Notes under the pieces: generated by a model
What the model was told of the DNA's origin: nothing
Database searches by the model: none
What the model saw: the letters and a program-made list of their open reading frames with translations, nothing else
Position numbers and translations under genes: made by a program
Assembly: GCA_036924085.1 (NCBI GenBank)
Contig: JAVGWX010000002.1
Span: 151,466,071 to 151,530,070, forward strand
From: Ariolimax columbianus
Lineage: Eukaryota > Mollusca > Gastropoda > Stylommatophora > Arionidae
Direction of reading: 5' to 3'
Length of the DNA stretch: 64,000 nucleotides
In this document: positions 23,398 to 36,184 of the stretch, piece by piece
Numbering within the stretch: the first letter of the stretch is position 1
Layout of the letters: every line of letters begins with the position of its first letter

Positions 23398-23413
23398 TAC
23401 GAAGAAGAAGAAG
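23398..23413 (+). repeat. GAA tail of the family A LINE
   Basis: TACGAAGAAGAAGAAGAAG directly after CTGACTGCG. It matches the tail junction of the 4.8 kb copy and is the likely 3' terminus. The tandem array beyond is unrelated. Confidence 0.8.
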
Positions 23414-23424
23414 AAGTACTACAT

Positions 23425-24145
23425 TATGATAAAGAATTCACATTAAGTCTGACCAGGTATTATATTCTGACTAAACCTCCCCTCATGTCAGCTAAGTTAT
23501 ACCATATTGCCCCAGACTCCGCATGATAACAGATCAGGTATACCATACTGACCAAAACTATACATAACGTCAGATAAGTTATAGCAAATTGATCCGGACT
23601 TGACATGATAACAGATCAGGTATACCATACTGACCAAAACTGTACATAACGTCAGATAAGTTATACCATATTGAACCAGCCTTCACATGATAACAGAACA
23701 GGTATACCATAATGACCAAAACTATACATAACGTCAGATAAGTTATACCAAACTGACCAAGATTACAATTGACTTCAGATCAGGCCTACCTTATTGACCA
23801 AGACTCCACCTCAGGTCAGATAATTTATACCGTACCTACAAAGATTCCACCTCACGTCATGTAAGGTATACGAAACTGGTCAAGACGTCCTCTCACGTCA
23901 GATAAGATATATCAAACATACCAATATGTCACTACACGTCAGATAAGTTATACCATATTGACCAAGACCCCACCTCACGTCAGATATGGTATACCATACT
24001 GACAAAGACTCCACCTCAATTTCAATAAGGTATACCAAACTGACCAAGACGTCACCTCACGTCAGAAAAGTTGTACCATACTGACCTATATTCCACATCA
24101 CGTCAGATCAGGTATATTATAATCACCAATATACCACCTCACGCC
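23425..24145. repeat. About 41-bp minisatellite, about 17 copies
   Basis: Units share CGTCAGATAAGTTATACCAT and ATTGACCAAGACTCCACCTC. Copies vary in length and sequence. A block near 23540-23720 shows alternating variant units (TAACAGATCAGGTATACCAT). It begins right after the LINE GAA tail. Confidence 0.9.
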
Positions 24146-25195
24146 GATCACATTGCTTTTATTTATCTGCAAACAATTTATATCATAGCAGCCTTATTAA
24201 CGAGGCGAGATCGAAATCGCAATTGTCTGTGAATCTACTATAATGTCGTCATTGCACTACATCCAGGTAGGCTCAGGCACACCTTTTTGGAACACCTCGG
24301 AATATAAGACCCCCACCCTACCCCCTAATCTAGTATCACTTGAAAGACGGAAAGAATGAAGAATTATAAGGACATCGTAAAACTTCAGGAAAAAGGAACA
24401 ACCCCAACCCCCTCTCACCCCCCCCCCCAAAACAAAAAAACAACAAAAAAAACAACAAACAAACAAACTAACAATGTTATGAAAATTACATATACACATA
24501 ACTGCAATGATTTGTCAATATCAGCAATTTTGTTTTTATTCTACTTGCCGTTTTTCCGTCATTCCCAATAACACTTGATATTTCTGCAAAACGTACACTG
24601 ATTACATCCTCTTGTCATTTGGCATTCCTCCCGTTCTAAGAAATATCCGCTTATGTATTTATATGCATCGCTATCAAGTCGCTTGGGCTAAAACGCTTGG
24701 GGTGAATTTGCCAGTGATAATTAGGTTAGGCGGTTCAATACAAATGTAAAAACTGTTCTATATTGGTGGGAAACATGTATGTAGCTAGGAGAATCACTTA
24801 CAGAGGACAAGTCTATGGCAACATATTTAACTGTTGCAGATCTCAAGGGTTGATGTTGGAAGCCGTTAGTGATAAGTTCATTCACATTTGATTGGCAGGC
24901 TGCAGTACATTCCAATACGAATGCAAAATGTATTCATTGCAAACCTTCTCAATAAGCACATCAATTTGGGGATTACAGTGATAATCCCCACCCCGATGGC
25001 CGAAGATGCAGCGTGTTTTCAGAAAAAAACACTGTAAGTGATATGGTGGGTGGGGAACAGGGCGTTGAAGTCGGTCTTGAGTCAACTGACTCACGGCGCT
25101 TTGTAACAAGCAAATACATAACAGAAAGTATTACAAAGATAAACAACAATCACAGACACACACATGCGCAAATATTTCATACACTATGACTCGGT
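24146..25195. other. No gene recognised; C-run and A-rich tract
   Basis: Contains a 10-base C run (about 24419) followed by an A-rich CAAAAAA stretch. Short minus-strand frames at 24.72-25.11 kb have no motif I trust. Confidence 0.45.
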
Positions 25196-25870
25196 GGCAA
25201 CTTAATCAGTGCTAAGTGATTGTTAGAGGATAACCTATTCAGTGTGTAGTGATTGTTATAGATTATTCGTTGTTTAGTGAATGTTAGAAGATAACTTAAT
25301 CAGTATTTATTGATTGTTAGTGATTAACTTATTAAGTTCTTTAGTGATTGTTAGAGATTATTCGTTGTTTAGTGAATGTTAGAAGATAACTTAATCAGTA
25401 TGTATTGATTGTTAGTGATTAACTTATTCAGTTCTTTAGTGATTGTTAGAGATTATTCGGTGTTTAGTGAATGATGGAAGATAACTTAATCAGTATTTAT
25501 TGATTGTTAGTGATTAACTTTTTCAGTTCTTTAGTGATTGTTAGTGATTAACGTATTCAGTGTTTAGTGTTTGTTCGAGATTAATGTGTTTAGTGATTGT
25601 TAGAAATTAATGTGTTTGGTAAATGATAGAGATAAATGTGTTTAGTGGATTGTTAGCGATTAATCTGTTTAGTGATTGTTAGAGATTAATGTGTTTAATG
25701 ATTGTTAGAGATTAACGAATTCAGTGTTTATTGATTGTTAGAGATTAATGTATGTAGTGATCATTAGAGATTAAGGTATTCGGTGTTTAGTGATTGTTAG
25801 AGATTGATGTATTTAGTAATTGTTAGAGATTAACGTATTCAGTGTTTAATGGATTCATGACGATCATGTA
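25196..25870. repeat. About 26-bp tandem repeat with a 95-bp higher-order unit
   Basis: Built from variants of TTAGTGATTGTTAGAGATTA. Within 25261-25545 a 95-bp composite unit (starting GATTATTCG at 25261, 25356 and 25451) repeats three times, so variants are ordered into a higher-order array. Flanking copies are monomeric and more irregular. Confidence 0.9.
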
Positions 25871-26433
25871 GTAGTTGTAAATGGATATTAGACGATTACT
25901 TAATCAGTTGCTAATGAATGTAGCAGGAACAGAACACTGTCAAGGTTAAATAGAACATACTAATCAATACCCAAGTTCATGTATCCGTTCGTTCGTGCTC
26001 GCTCAAAGAATCAATCGTTGTTGCGGCAGTCTGACCGAAGAGGTAGGTTTCGACATGCTAAGCCCTTTTCAGGGAGAGTTTGCTAAAGAACCTTGCATTG
26101 CTCTACACGCAGGTGCACCCACGACTACCTTCTCATGTACACCTCGGGATTAAAGAACCACTGTAACCAGCTTCCAAAGGAAAGTCATCAAGTGTTACCT
26201 CAACTCAGTACGAGTAGCTTCCAACAACAACAGTCAATGTTGGATACAAATTGAATCAGTGTGCATAACCCGTTGGAAAGAAGACACAATCAGTGTTTAG
26301 CATGAAAAGTTAATCAGCGTTTAGTTACCGTTCGGAATAAAACATAAATAGCCTTTTGATCGATCATTATATGCAAATTGTGTTTGATTATTTGAGAAAT
26401 TTGAGGGACAGATATAAAGAGAAATATAGATTA

Positions 26434-26437
26434 AGAG

Positions 26438-26484
<47 letters not shown>

Positions 26485-26492
26485 GAGAGAGA
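26434..26492. repeat. GA microsatellite
   Basis: Almost pure GA on the plus strand, with interruptions GGGA and GAAA. The open frame across it (RERERERE) is compositional. Confidence 0.95.
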
Positions 26493-26589
26493 TGTATATA
26501 TACACATTGGGAGAAAAAAGGAGGTAGAGAGGGATGGTATTTAGGATGCTACCAAAGTATTCTCTAATAGTAAGAAATTTCCATATTTT

Positions 26590-27545
26590 TTTAGTTAGGT
26601 GGACTGACGCTCTTTCTCCTTGCCAGTTGGTTGGTGATGTGATTAGGTGGACTGGATCTCTCTCTCCTTGCCAGTTGGTTTGTGCTGTGATTAGGTGGAC
26701 TGGATCTCTCTCGTTGCCAGCTGGTTGGTGCGGTGATTAGGTGAACTGACCCTATCTCTCCTTGCCAGTTGGTTGTTGCTGTGATTAGGTGGACTGAATC
26801 TATCTCGTTGCCAGCTGGTTGGTGCTGTGATTAGGTGGACTGACCCTATCTCTCCTTGCCAAAGTGTTGGTGCTGTGAATAGGTGGACTGGATCTATCTC
26901 GTTGCCAGTTGGATGATGCTGTGATTAGGTGGACTAACCTTCTCTCTCCTTGCCAGTTGGTTGGTGTTGTGATAAGGTGGACTGGACCACTCTCCTTGCC
27001 AGTTGGTTGGTGCTGTGATAAGGTGGACTGGACTTCTCTCCTTGCCAGTGGATGTATGCTGTAATTAGGTGGACTGACCCTCTCTCTCCTTGCCAGTTAG
27101 TTGGTACTGTGATAAGGTGGACTGGACTTCTCTCCTTGCCAGTGGATGTATGATGTAATTAGGAGGACTGGACCTCTGTCTCCTTGCCAGTTAGTTGGTA
27201 CTGTGATTAGGTGGACATAATCTCTCCCCCTGCCAGTTGGTTGGTGATGTGATTAGGTTGACTGGATCTCTCCCTCCTTGCCAGTTGATGGATGCTGTGA
27301 TTAGGTGGACTGACCCTCTCTCTCCTTGCCATTTTGTTGGTGCTGTGATTAGGTAGACTGGACCTCTCTCCGTGCCAGTTGGTTGGTGCTGTGATTAGGT
27401 GGACTGGACCTCTCTCCCTGCCAGTTGGTTGGTGCTGTGATTAGGTAGACTGGACCTCTCTCCCTGCCAGTTGGTTGGTGCTGTGATTAGGTGGACTGGA
27501 CCTCTCTCCTAGCCAGTTGATGCATGCTGTGAACAGTTGGATTGC
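26590..27545. repeat. About 46-bp minisatellite, about 20 copies
   Basis: Units share GGTGCTGTGATTAGGTGGAC, CTGGACCTCTCTCCTTGCCA and GTTGGTT. Length varies by a few bases through extra CTCT steps and occasional losses. This is one of the longest arrays here (about 950 bp). Confidence 0.93.
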
Positions 27546-28470
27546 ACCTTTCTCCTTGTCGGTTGATGCTGTTAATATGATAAGAGCTTTCCATCTATCA
27601 GTAGACCTCAATACCGGTGGAATTTGATCGAGCAGAAAACCATGATCTAGGAACGCTAATTTCACTTTTCCACGACGTCTGTTAGAAGGAGCAAACACGA
27701 TGAGATGACTAATCAGACGAGGAGGCCCCAAATGTTCCGTATGCAAGGACAAGTCTCAAGGTTTTCTGTGGCTGAGATCACTGTTGGAGATGAAGTGTTA
27801 ACATTTAATTGAATTAGGTTTGAACATTTCAGGATGTGAGTAACAAGTTACCGTGTACAATGCTTTGTATTTTGGAATTGATATGTAGGTACCCATTTCT
27901 AGCTAAGTCTGTTGTCCAGTGTATCAACCGGAGATACTCAGGGTTTTAAACTCGTGAACATTATAAAAAAGGCACTACTTTATCAATAGCTGATATAAGG
28001 AGCGGCTAACAATTTAATCATGCAAAAACAATGTGACCTAAACGGACATTGCACATCCATGGGCCGTTCCTGAAAATGGGTCATTGTTGATTACAGAGTC
28101 ACCCACACTGGGTCAGAAACGAAATAAAAATTACTCTACGGCAAGACTTTCACCAATGACAAAGTAAAATACGAATGCATATGTCTAACGAAACATACAC
28201 ATAATTTATATAGACTGGACACAGACTAAAAAGGAATCTAGAAACTCTGTATGTGCATTTATGTGTGTTGTTCTTTATCACTGGCGCATTTCTGGTGTTC
28301 TTTTAATGTGTTTCTGTTGCAACGAGGGAGCAAACTCATACCTGTTTTTGTTATTATCGAATGTTGACCTTTGGTATAACCACCGCTTCGATTTATTGTA
28401 ACGTGTAAAATACTCAAAATAAAGTTATGATGTGGCTATATATACAAATATGTAAAAAGACAAGTCAAAA
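27546..28470. other. No gene recognised
   Basis: Single-copy-looking spacer without identifiable coding or RNA signal. Confidence 0.45.
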
Positions 28471-29600
28471 TTGAAGAACAAGTGATCCGTCTTGAGCTAA
28501 ATCACAAATTCCCGAAGAGGCAATGTAGATGCATGGTTTATCGAGGAGCTGCAGACATGGTATTTGCAGAGCTTCACTTTCACGAGAAATGTCGAGGACG
28601 ACACCTCAATCTGTACAACGCGTTCATGGGCTTAACAAAAGCATTTGATTCGCTCAGCAGAGTTGGAATATGGCAGATCATGTTCACACTTACCTGCTCT
28701 GGAAAATGTGTAAGTTTGGTGAAACCGTACAACGAGTGCTTGACATATACGAAATCGCTACGTCATTAGAGGAAACTAGGGCGTGAAACAAGCAGATGTA
28801 CTTGCACCGAGCTTGTTCAAAGTGGTGTTTTCATCTATGGTGACAGACACCTGCATGTACACTGAGAATAGCATATCAATAATGTTTCGTGCGGATGGAG
28901 GTCTATTTATTCCGCTCAGAGTAAATGTGAAAATTATGGTGCTGCGCACACGGCATAAAGAACTTTTTTTTTGCGATTGACTGTGCTCTCAAGTAGTTAC
29001 AGAAAATAATCTGCACAACGGCATGGGCAAGATCTCTGCTTTCGTGTGTCCATTCGCAAATAGAAAACAGGCCATGTGCGAGCCAGTTCAAAGCACAGCG
29101 CATAAAAACATGTGGGTTACAGTGAAATGACAGAACATAGACGCAGTGGAACATTTCGTCTACCACGGACGCACCCTGTCGACATCAGTGATTGTTGCTG
29201 ATGAACGGCTAATAGAAAAGCAAAGGCCATAGCTGCATTTTGGTCAATTTGGTACGACATGTTTAATCAGTATAAAGAGCCATGATTGTCCCTATCCTAC
29301 TCAATGCGTAAGAAGGCTTGAGCTGGAGACCCAGGACACGAAATCACTCGCACTTGACTTGTCTGAGACGCATACATCGTATTTGTTGGTAGGACCATGT
29401 CACAAATAATGAAATCCTATCCAGAGTCAACATGACTGACACCCATGCCCTTGGAGAAAACTCCAATTGGGATTAGCTGGTCACCGTGATCAAATGCAAA
29501 GCGAACATCTACGAAAGAGGCATCTTAATATGAGTGAAGAAAGATGATAACGGAAACGTCATACAAACGATTTAAGGAATGTCTGACAGAATCTCTTAAG
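28471..29600 (+). pseudogene. LINE family C: decayed RT to C-terminal region
   Basis: Plus-strand pieces: CRCMVYRGAADMVFAELHFH (28520), FMGLTKAFDSLSRVGIWQIM (28625), a CVSLVKPYNE stretch, and after 28780 an eroded GVKQ/APTLF-type region (SRCTCTELVQSGVF in one frame, ADVLAPSLFKVVFSSMVTDT in another, at 28790). The GHLVRMSD-like arm is recognisable near 29470-29500. Order and spacing match the preserved copy at 59.2-62.9 kb. Stops and frameshifts are frequent, so this is an old, dead copy. Confidence 0.78.
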
Positions 29601-31251
29601 TGTTGTTAAAAAGAGATAATCATCTGCGACAGTCTAACCCAAATCATTATGATTGGAAAGGTACGTTCAAAACGGGCACTGCAATCAGTGAATATCTCGT
29701 TGTGTAGACAGGGAATGATAGACACGCGATCAAGATATCTCGAGCAGAGGGAATACTAGTACTAGCCGTACATTGTGTCTGTCGTGCTATAAAAACCGTC
29801 CGTTCTCGAATTGGCTAAGCACAGCGCCTGAATAACCTACACGATATAGTAAAACATGGAGTGATGTTGGTGCTGTTCGTTGATGACAATGATAACTTAT
29901 TGTTGACCATGAAAGTATGTTTGCAATGTGCCAAAAGAATGTTGTGGATTGCAACCGTAGAATCATTGCTATTGACATTTTTATTTACAATTTTCAGATT
30001 CACGCTTTTACAAATAGGCCAATTGTACTTTTGCTTAACTTAGATCCATCAGGTGAATCATAAACAACAGAGATGCAATGTTTAACAATAAGTAAAACGT
30101 CTCCTGGATACTGACAATATTTTACACCGCAATATACACGTCTGGTTGGCGCTAATTCTTTGTGGCACCAACTCCAGAACGACCCATCATCAAGGAGTTA
30201 AATGTTGAGAACCTAGATCCTGCGTTATTTAACCATCCGGAGCAGCACCGCCATCGGTGTTAGAGCGAGCAGTATCGTCGATTGCAGCATGGTGGAGAGC
30301 ACAATAATGATTCTGGAGAAAAGAGTTGAGAATCGGCCATTTTCAGAACGACGTGATTCTAAAAGAGAGCAGTGAACCGGCGCTATGCAATTTAGCCTTG
30401 CACATTTAGAAAACCACATTTTGTGGTTCGGAATGTCCAGTATATAGCAGGCGTCTCAAACTTGAACCTAATCAAGGGGCGTCTGATGAATCGTGTAATG
30501 GCTCCGCAACAGTAAGGCCCGCAATTTTATTTGTATTCATTTCTCAGGAGATCGTCGGGGAACCGCTTCTGGCTGAGTTATGATTTGACAGTTGCATGCT
30601 CTTTTTACATAACGACATTTCATTATGTGACAATCTATAATTTCCTATTCAAAAATGTTTCAGACGTGCAATCAAGTGACAGTGTGAAGTGCATGTGGGG
30701 TTGTGGTTTGCAAACTATCCTCTGATCAGGGCAACACGCAGCATTTGACCAGATCAGCGGGAATTCACAACTTTAGTGATGCATCGCATTTATTGAAGGC
30801 AAAGTGCAAACATTTATACTGCGCGAGGAATGCAGGTGCAATCGACCATTATGCGCACGTCGATAAATCCTCCGTTGTAGCCCATTACTATGAATATATC
30901 ATGCCATAGTGCAGCTGCTAAAATAGTATAATTATATTATCATACGTTTCTCCAAGACTCGCAAGATTGTTGTGACTTTCAGTTAACTCCTTAAGCATAG
31001 CGCAGTTGTTTGAAAGATAATTAATAACACCGTACAACACTTACAACGTCTTGGAAAAGAAACAAATCCAATCTTTTCTAACGTATTGGTCCTGAGAGTG
31101 AAACCCACAAAATAGTTTCTAGTTGGCTCTTATTTTGGAGAACAATATATTTGTTCATACAAACGAGTAAATCTGCATTAAAGACACAGCTTACAATTTA
31201 TCAATGCTTGCATCGTATTGCATCAGCCCGGCACACACACACCACCAACAA
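29601..31251. other. No gene recognised
   Basis: Several short open frames lacking motifs. I see no array or transposon boundary. Confidence 0.45.
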
Positions 31252-31345
31252 CCATGTATCTGGCCCTAATTAACCGTTTGGACTCTTCGCAAGTTACACA
31301 TGGATCTGGTGGTGGTAACCTCCTACCTTGTTTCGTAAAGATGGC
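31252..31345 (-). pseudogene. Short relic of family A LINE RNase H region
   Basis: CCATGTATCTGGCCCTAATT matches the family A minus-strand copy at 5157 onward; the two share TTTGGACTCTTCG and GGTGGTGGTA-type words for about 90 bp. It corresponds to the segment after RNase H (EESKRLIRARYM). No flanking LINE sequence is recognisable, so this is a very small fragment. Confidence 0.75.
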
Positions 31346-32334
31346 TAAAATGGAGATAAAATGACCAAGACATACACACACAAAAAAATATATATATATT
31401 ACTGGTTTACTGGATGCCCCGTTCCACAGAAGCGTTTACGTCGATGATCGTCCCAACTCCGTTCGAAGCAGGTGACAAACCTAGCATGTTTTACCTTGGC
31501 TGCGTGGGTAATTGCATACTTTACCAGTTCAATACGAAATCGTGATTTTAATCAAGACAGCAGCTTAGAGTTGCGATCTAGTTACTGCGTGCATATGGAT
31601 CACTGGCACTGACCCTTAGACTTTTAATAGCCGTATCAGTTACCTGCCGTAAGTCTCCATGGCATCCGAGGCCGTGAGCACAAGTAACAATTGAGCAATG
31701 AAGGATCTTGAAAAGTAATATGTTTACTTGAAGTTATGTTTCAAATTACACCAAATGTTACTGAAACTTTACAAATTATGAAACTAGTCTACGATGATAA
31801 TGTTTTAAGCGTTACGAAATGTAACGAATGGTACCAGAGTCTGAGATCATGAAGAACGCTATCAGAAGTAAGTATGTAGTATGTCATTTGCAGAGCATCG
31901 TTCTTACCACCGTCAACCTGTTTTGGCGAGTTTCAGTTTAATGGCAGGTGTGCACAGTACGGTAAGTTGCCAATACGTTCCTGAAGTAGAGGAGAATTAT
32001 CCCGAGTAAAACGGCGACCACAAATCGGAACGACCTTCCACGTCCATGAATGACGATCACATTGAGAAAGTGAGCTCTGTGATTTACGTAAATCAGCGCT
32101 TGACTGTCCCGGAAATGTCCGAGGAAGCGTGCATCTCTACAGGTTCGTGCCAAATGATTTTGCAAATACAATTGAGCATGCATGGTGTTGTCGCTAAATG
32201 TGAGCTGGCAGAAGAACACACAAATCAAAGAGTCAAAGTCAGGCAGGAGCCGTTGGATCGTATGAATGCTCACGGAAACTATCTGAAAAATGTCACAACA
32301 GGAAATGAAACATAGGTTGATCGATAGATATGGA
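31346..32334. other. No gene recognised
   Basis: Open frames at 31.94-32.35 kb (minus) and 32.05-32.32 kb (plus) overlap and show no family motif. Left unassigned. Confidence 0.4.
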
Positions 32335-32565
32335 AATAGAGACACAAACACCACTGCACATACGTCACTACATATACGTCACTGCACATACGTCACTGCA
32401 CATACGTAACTGCACATACGTCACTGCACACACGTCACTGCACATGCCTTACTGCACATACGTCACTGCACATACGCCACTGCACACACGTCATTGCACA
32501 TACGTCACTGCACACACGCCACTGCACACACGTCACTGCACACACGCACGTCACTGCTTAGTCGT
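32335..32565. repeat. 14-bp minisatellite
   Basis: About 16 copies of CACATACGTCACTG, with CACACACGTCACTG and ACGCCAC variants. It encodes histidine/threonine-rich peptides only by composition. Confidence 0.95.
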
Positions 32566-32889
32566 TTTTTTTTGGCAAAGCTTGAGACGTCTCTTGTGCC
32601 ACATTGATGTCTTTCTCCAGATTTGCTGCATACTTATTCTTGTCATCAAAGTTGCAATCCATCATTAAAAGTCTACGATTTCAGACCACAGAAGAGATCA
32701 AAGACAATTCGCTACAAGACAGTGTATGCTATCCCAGAAAAGGAGATGCATTTAGAAATTTGAATACAAAACCTTAGGAGCGGCCTATAAACAGTGGATG
32801 ATTATATTTGGAAGGAAGCACGTGTAACTAAATTATAAGTAAAGAAACAAACATTTTTGGCAAAGTGTGGTTTATTTTTGGACTGCCCT
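32566..32889. other. No gene recognised
   Basis: Spacer between two simple arrays. Confidence 0.5.
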
Positions 32890-33072
<183 letters not shown>

Positions 33073-34389
33073 GTATCGACGTTTGTGTTTTAACTTTTAT
33101 TGCTTAAAATAAAAAAGCTACTGATGTAATCAAATCTCCTGCACTGTGTAATGCACTTGTTGGGGTATCTAATGTAAACAAATGTGATGAGACGGGCAAT
33201 CTAGATTAAACCCAGATAGGAATCGCTTACACTCAAGAGATGCATAGCCCCCCCCCCCCCCCCCCTCAAATATAATGGATGTATCCGTTACCAGAAATAC
33301 GCATTGTCATGCAGAGATAACGTTTAGTGCTGAACAAACGTATTCCATTCTTATAATCTGCGGTGTCTATTGATGTCGCAATATACGAACGTTTGATATA
33401 TACCGTCGTATTACTACGGTGTATTCAATTGGTAATATCAATCCATGCCTCAGTATTATTTCTTTAACATCAACAGTTAGTCGTTTTTATTGCCACTCTT
33501 GTTTAATTCTTGACATCTGGTAGTCCAGCAATTCCCACATCGAAAGTTAACATGATTTTCATTCTCACTGTTGGCTGCCTGGCTTAGAATACAACCGTTT
33601 TCAGAGCTTAGCAAAGGTTAAGCTTTGATATCTTACAGGCTCTAATATAAACAACAAGATTATGTCTGTGGTTGATAAACACTTGTCTTCGTCAATATGA
33701 ACAAATATCCATAGCAAAGCACATACAGTATGTGTGTATGTGTTCTTGTTTTATCTCCACACTATTTCTACATCTATATAAAAGATTGGTATTTTTTTCT
33801 TTCGAAAACATAGTCAATCGTGACTGATTTTGCTTCTTATTAGTGTTGAGATAGAGCAGACGCTTCTCACGGTAAACTGTATGAGTACAATTCCAGTTTA
33901 TGACATGATCCAGTCGACGTGTCTTATTGTTATATAAAGGAAGGTAGAGATGAATTGGAACAGACCAAATCACCTCATTAAATAAATGTCCACGTACAAT
34001 CATTTCTCTAACACTTTATCTTCGACAGCAGCGTCTGCTATGGATCTTACTTTACATTTATCTTTGCTAAATATAACTTGGGTCGTCTGCGCCATAGCCT
34101 AGAACAGGAACATATTGTACCACAGTCAGTTAATGAAAATGGCAGGGTAAACAAAGAGAAACTAATTACTTGAAGATATTCTTCTGATTGTTATTTTTGT
34201 TTTGAAAGTACAGAGTGGGGCGGCCGGGGTCGAGGTGGGGCGGAGGGGGGTGGCGAGTTGTGGGAATCGTATGGTTAGTACCATTGTCTTTATGTAATTA
34301 TAGTGTCCGTTGATCAAGAAAATGCAGTCAGAAATGGCTACGTAAATAAAAATAACATTACTCATTTAGGATAATTTGTATATCACCGG
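33073..34389. other. No gene; C-run
   Basis: A 17-base C run lies at about 33249-33265. G-rich sequence is present at 34215-34250. No gene or transposon recognised. Confidence 0.5.
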
Positions 34390-34700
34390 AGAGAAAATGA
34401 AAAAAAAGAAGGAAGGATAGAGCGAGAGAGCGAGAGAGAGAGAGAAAGAGACACAAAAAGAGAGAGAAAGTGAGAGAAAAAGGGAGAGAGAGAGAAACTA
34501 CAAGAAAAAGCTAAATAATGAGATGTATTTACAGTGGGATAGTTGGGCATAGCGTGAGACAGTGACAGAGTGGTGGACAAGACCAGAGAGGCAGAGATAT
34601 GTTATAGACATGTAGAGAAATAGGCAAAATTCTATAGACAAGCAGACACGATGGCAAACATACAGATGCGTATTAATAGGCATTGAGAGTGGCACATCAT
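34390..34700. repeat. GA-rich purine tract with ACAGA-type words
   Basis: AGAGCGAGAGAGCGAGAGAG and similar, decaying to AGACAGTGACAGAG, GACATGTAGAGA and AGACAAGCAGACACG. Purines are on the plus strand. It belongs to the dispersed purine-rich tract group (37.1, 39.3, 40.5, 45.4, 48.1, 49.3, 55.7, 57.5 kb). Confidence 0.85.
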
Positions 34701-35039
34701 TAGATATACTGGATCTATACATCAATTAGATGAAATAAAGGCAGGCATATAGTGTCAGAATGTAGCAAACGGATAACAAATGGTAACACAAATCTAAGCA
34801 ACAAAGAACAAGGGATTGAAGAAAAGAACAGTTTATAGCGAATGTAGTAACTGCCACGTGCTAGGAAATGGTAGTAATTTTCTGCCATAATTGAGAAAAA
34901 TTGAATTTGTTATAGTCAAGAATGCTTGCTACACCCTGGATTATGGTTCCAGAACGATGTTAGATCTTCTCTTTGTTGGTGACTGCCACAATAACATGTG
35001 CTCAGAACAGGATATGCAGACAGACATGGATGAGTTTTT
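34701..35039. other. No gene recognised
   Basis: AT-rich spacer. Confidence 0.5.
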
Positions 35040-35048
35040 AACTGAGTA

Positions 35049-35080
<32 letters not shown>

Positions 35081-36005
35081 CTTCTTCTTCCTTTTCTCTT
35101 TCTTCTTCTTCTTCTTCTTCTTCTTCTTCCTCGATCAAAGTATGATATGTTTCTAGTCCTGCGAGGTTCAGGAAGGACACTGTACGTGTCAGATCTTAGA
35201 CGGTTCACCACAACATGTCGAACACGGTTGCTCCCCGAGCCAGACTGCATCTATTTGGTCTGTATAAGGATGGAAGTCCTGCTGGATACGTTATGGTGCT
35301 TGCTTTGATGATCTGCATTCGCCCGTGGTGGTATCTCTGAGACCAATTCTATGTAGGTTGTCATTGCGTTGCTATATGAACAACTATTGCTTCAGCTCTG
35401 AAATAGGTGCAGGTGTCTCCTGCTGATATGAGAGATGTATCACTTCGTTGGAGTGTGCGATGTAGATTCTACTGCCTCTCCTCTTTCACTCAGCGTGGCC
35501 GAACCACTTGAATATTCCTGTGTCCAGGAGCTGCTAGGATACTGTCTCCTGAGATCCCGCAGATGAAGCATTTTTTTATATTGCTGACCGCTCACTGTTA
35601 TTTGTTATCCATATAACTTCTGGCTCTGTGTCAATAGTTATGGAATGAGTGCTTTGCACTTTTCCATTTCGACTTCAAGGAAGTCTGTATGTTTTCTGTG
35701 GATTTCTCTGACCAGAATCTTTATGCTTTTTCTTAGTACTCTGTTTTTAGTTCTCACTTGGAACTTCTAAATTGTAGAGGTTGATCGTGTAGCCTATTTA
35801 GCTTGTCCAGCTCAATAAGGTATTTTGATGTCTTTTTTAATTCGAGAGGTTCAATATTCTCTGTTTTCCCTAGCTCTGAAATATGAGTGCTTTTCAATGT
35901 CCCAAGAGTAATTTTGAGACCTATATGTTGAACTATCATTAGTTTTACTGTGTTTATTTTGGCGGATGTCTCCCAATTGCTTGAGGCATATTCATAATTC
36001 ATTTG
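35040..36005 (-). pseudogene. LINE family A relative: thumb to 3' tail, heavily decayed
   Basis: Reading the minus strand from 36002: YEYASSNWETSAKINTVKLM, VQHIGLKITLGTLKSTHISE, LIELDKLNRLHDQP. This matches the family A thumb (LEYGIAAWTTAAKANFDKV, LQNQAMIIITGGMKSTPIVE, LRRLTDHPM). Further down an FRAEA (about 35400) may be the RNase H Glu block, and DLTRTVSFLNLAGLETYHTL leads straight into the GAA tail, parallel to DSLRMTAAFF in family A. The divergence suggests a distinct sub-lineage. The 5' side is truncated within the RT thumb. Confidence 0.8.
35051..35130. repeat. TTC/GAA microsatellite = LINE tail
   Basis: About 80 bp of TTC with one TTTCTC interruption, at the 3' end of the minus-strand LINE relic. 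On the minus strand it follows CTTTGATCGAG. Confidence 0.9.
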
Positions 36006-36184
36006 ATTGCGCGCCCTTCCACCATGTACCAGTCATTATGTTCATCACTAAGCGTCTTGTATGGCACTGTTATGGGTTTTCTCTATATTTGGCTACAGGC
36101 ACAATAACTTTGATCTTACGGAAAGAAAAGGAGGTAATATATACACCTGGGTCCGGTACGCTCTACCACTAACCAAACATCACT

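Larger units (their letters stand above)
19441..23413 (+). mobile_element. LINE family A (I-group-like): endonuclease, RT, RNase H, GAA tail
   Basis: Nearly complete ORF2 of a non-LTR retrotransposon, inactivated. Domain order is APE-type endonuclease (19.72-20.4 kb), linker, RT (21.0-21.95 kb), thumb/connection, RNase H (22.6-23.0 kb), Cys-His motif CPCGTGKMTAEHLLQNCP (about 23215), then the GAA tail from about 23399. It would copy its RNA into DNA at a nicked chromosomal target. Damage: stop at 19798, a frame change near 20620, stops at 21035, 22532 and 22688. No ORF1 (gag) is identifiable upstream. RNase H after RT with a Cys-His tail fits the I group. Relatives in this window: 4755-5622, 31252-31345, 35040-36005, 56440-57512. 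Confidence 0.93.

Noticed and set aside
24721..25109. Minus-strand frames with HPPYHLQ, reminiscent of the mariner HPPYSPD motif
   Set aside because: Only one short motif-like match; no second catalytic block or ordered similarity around it.
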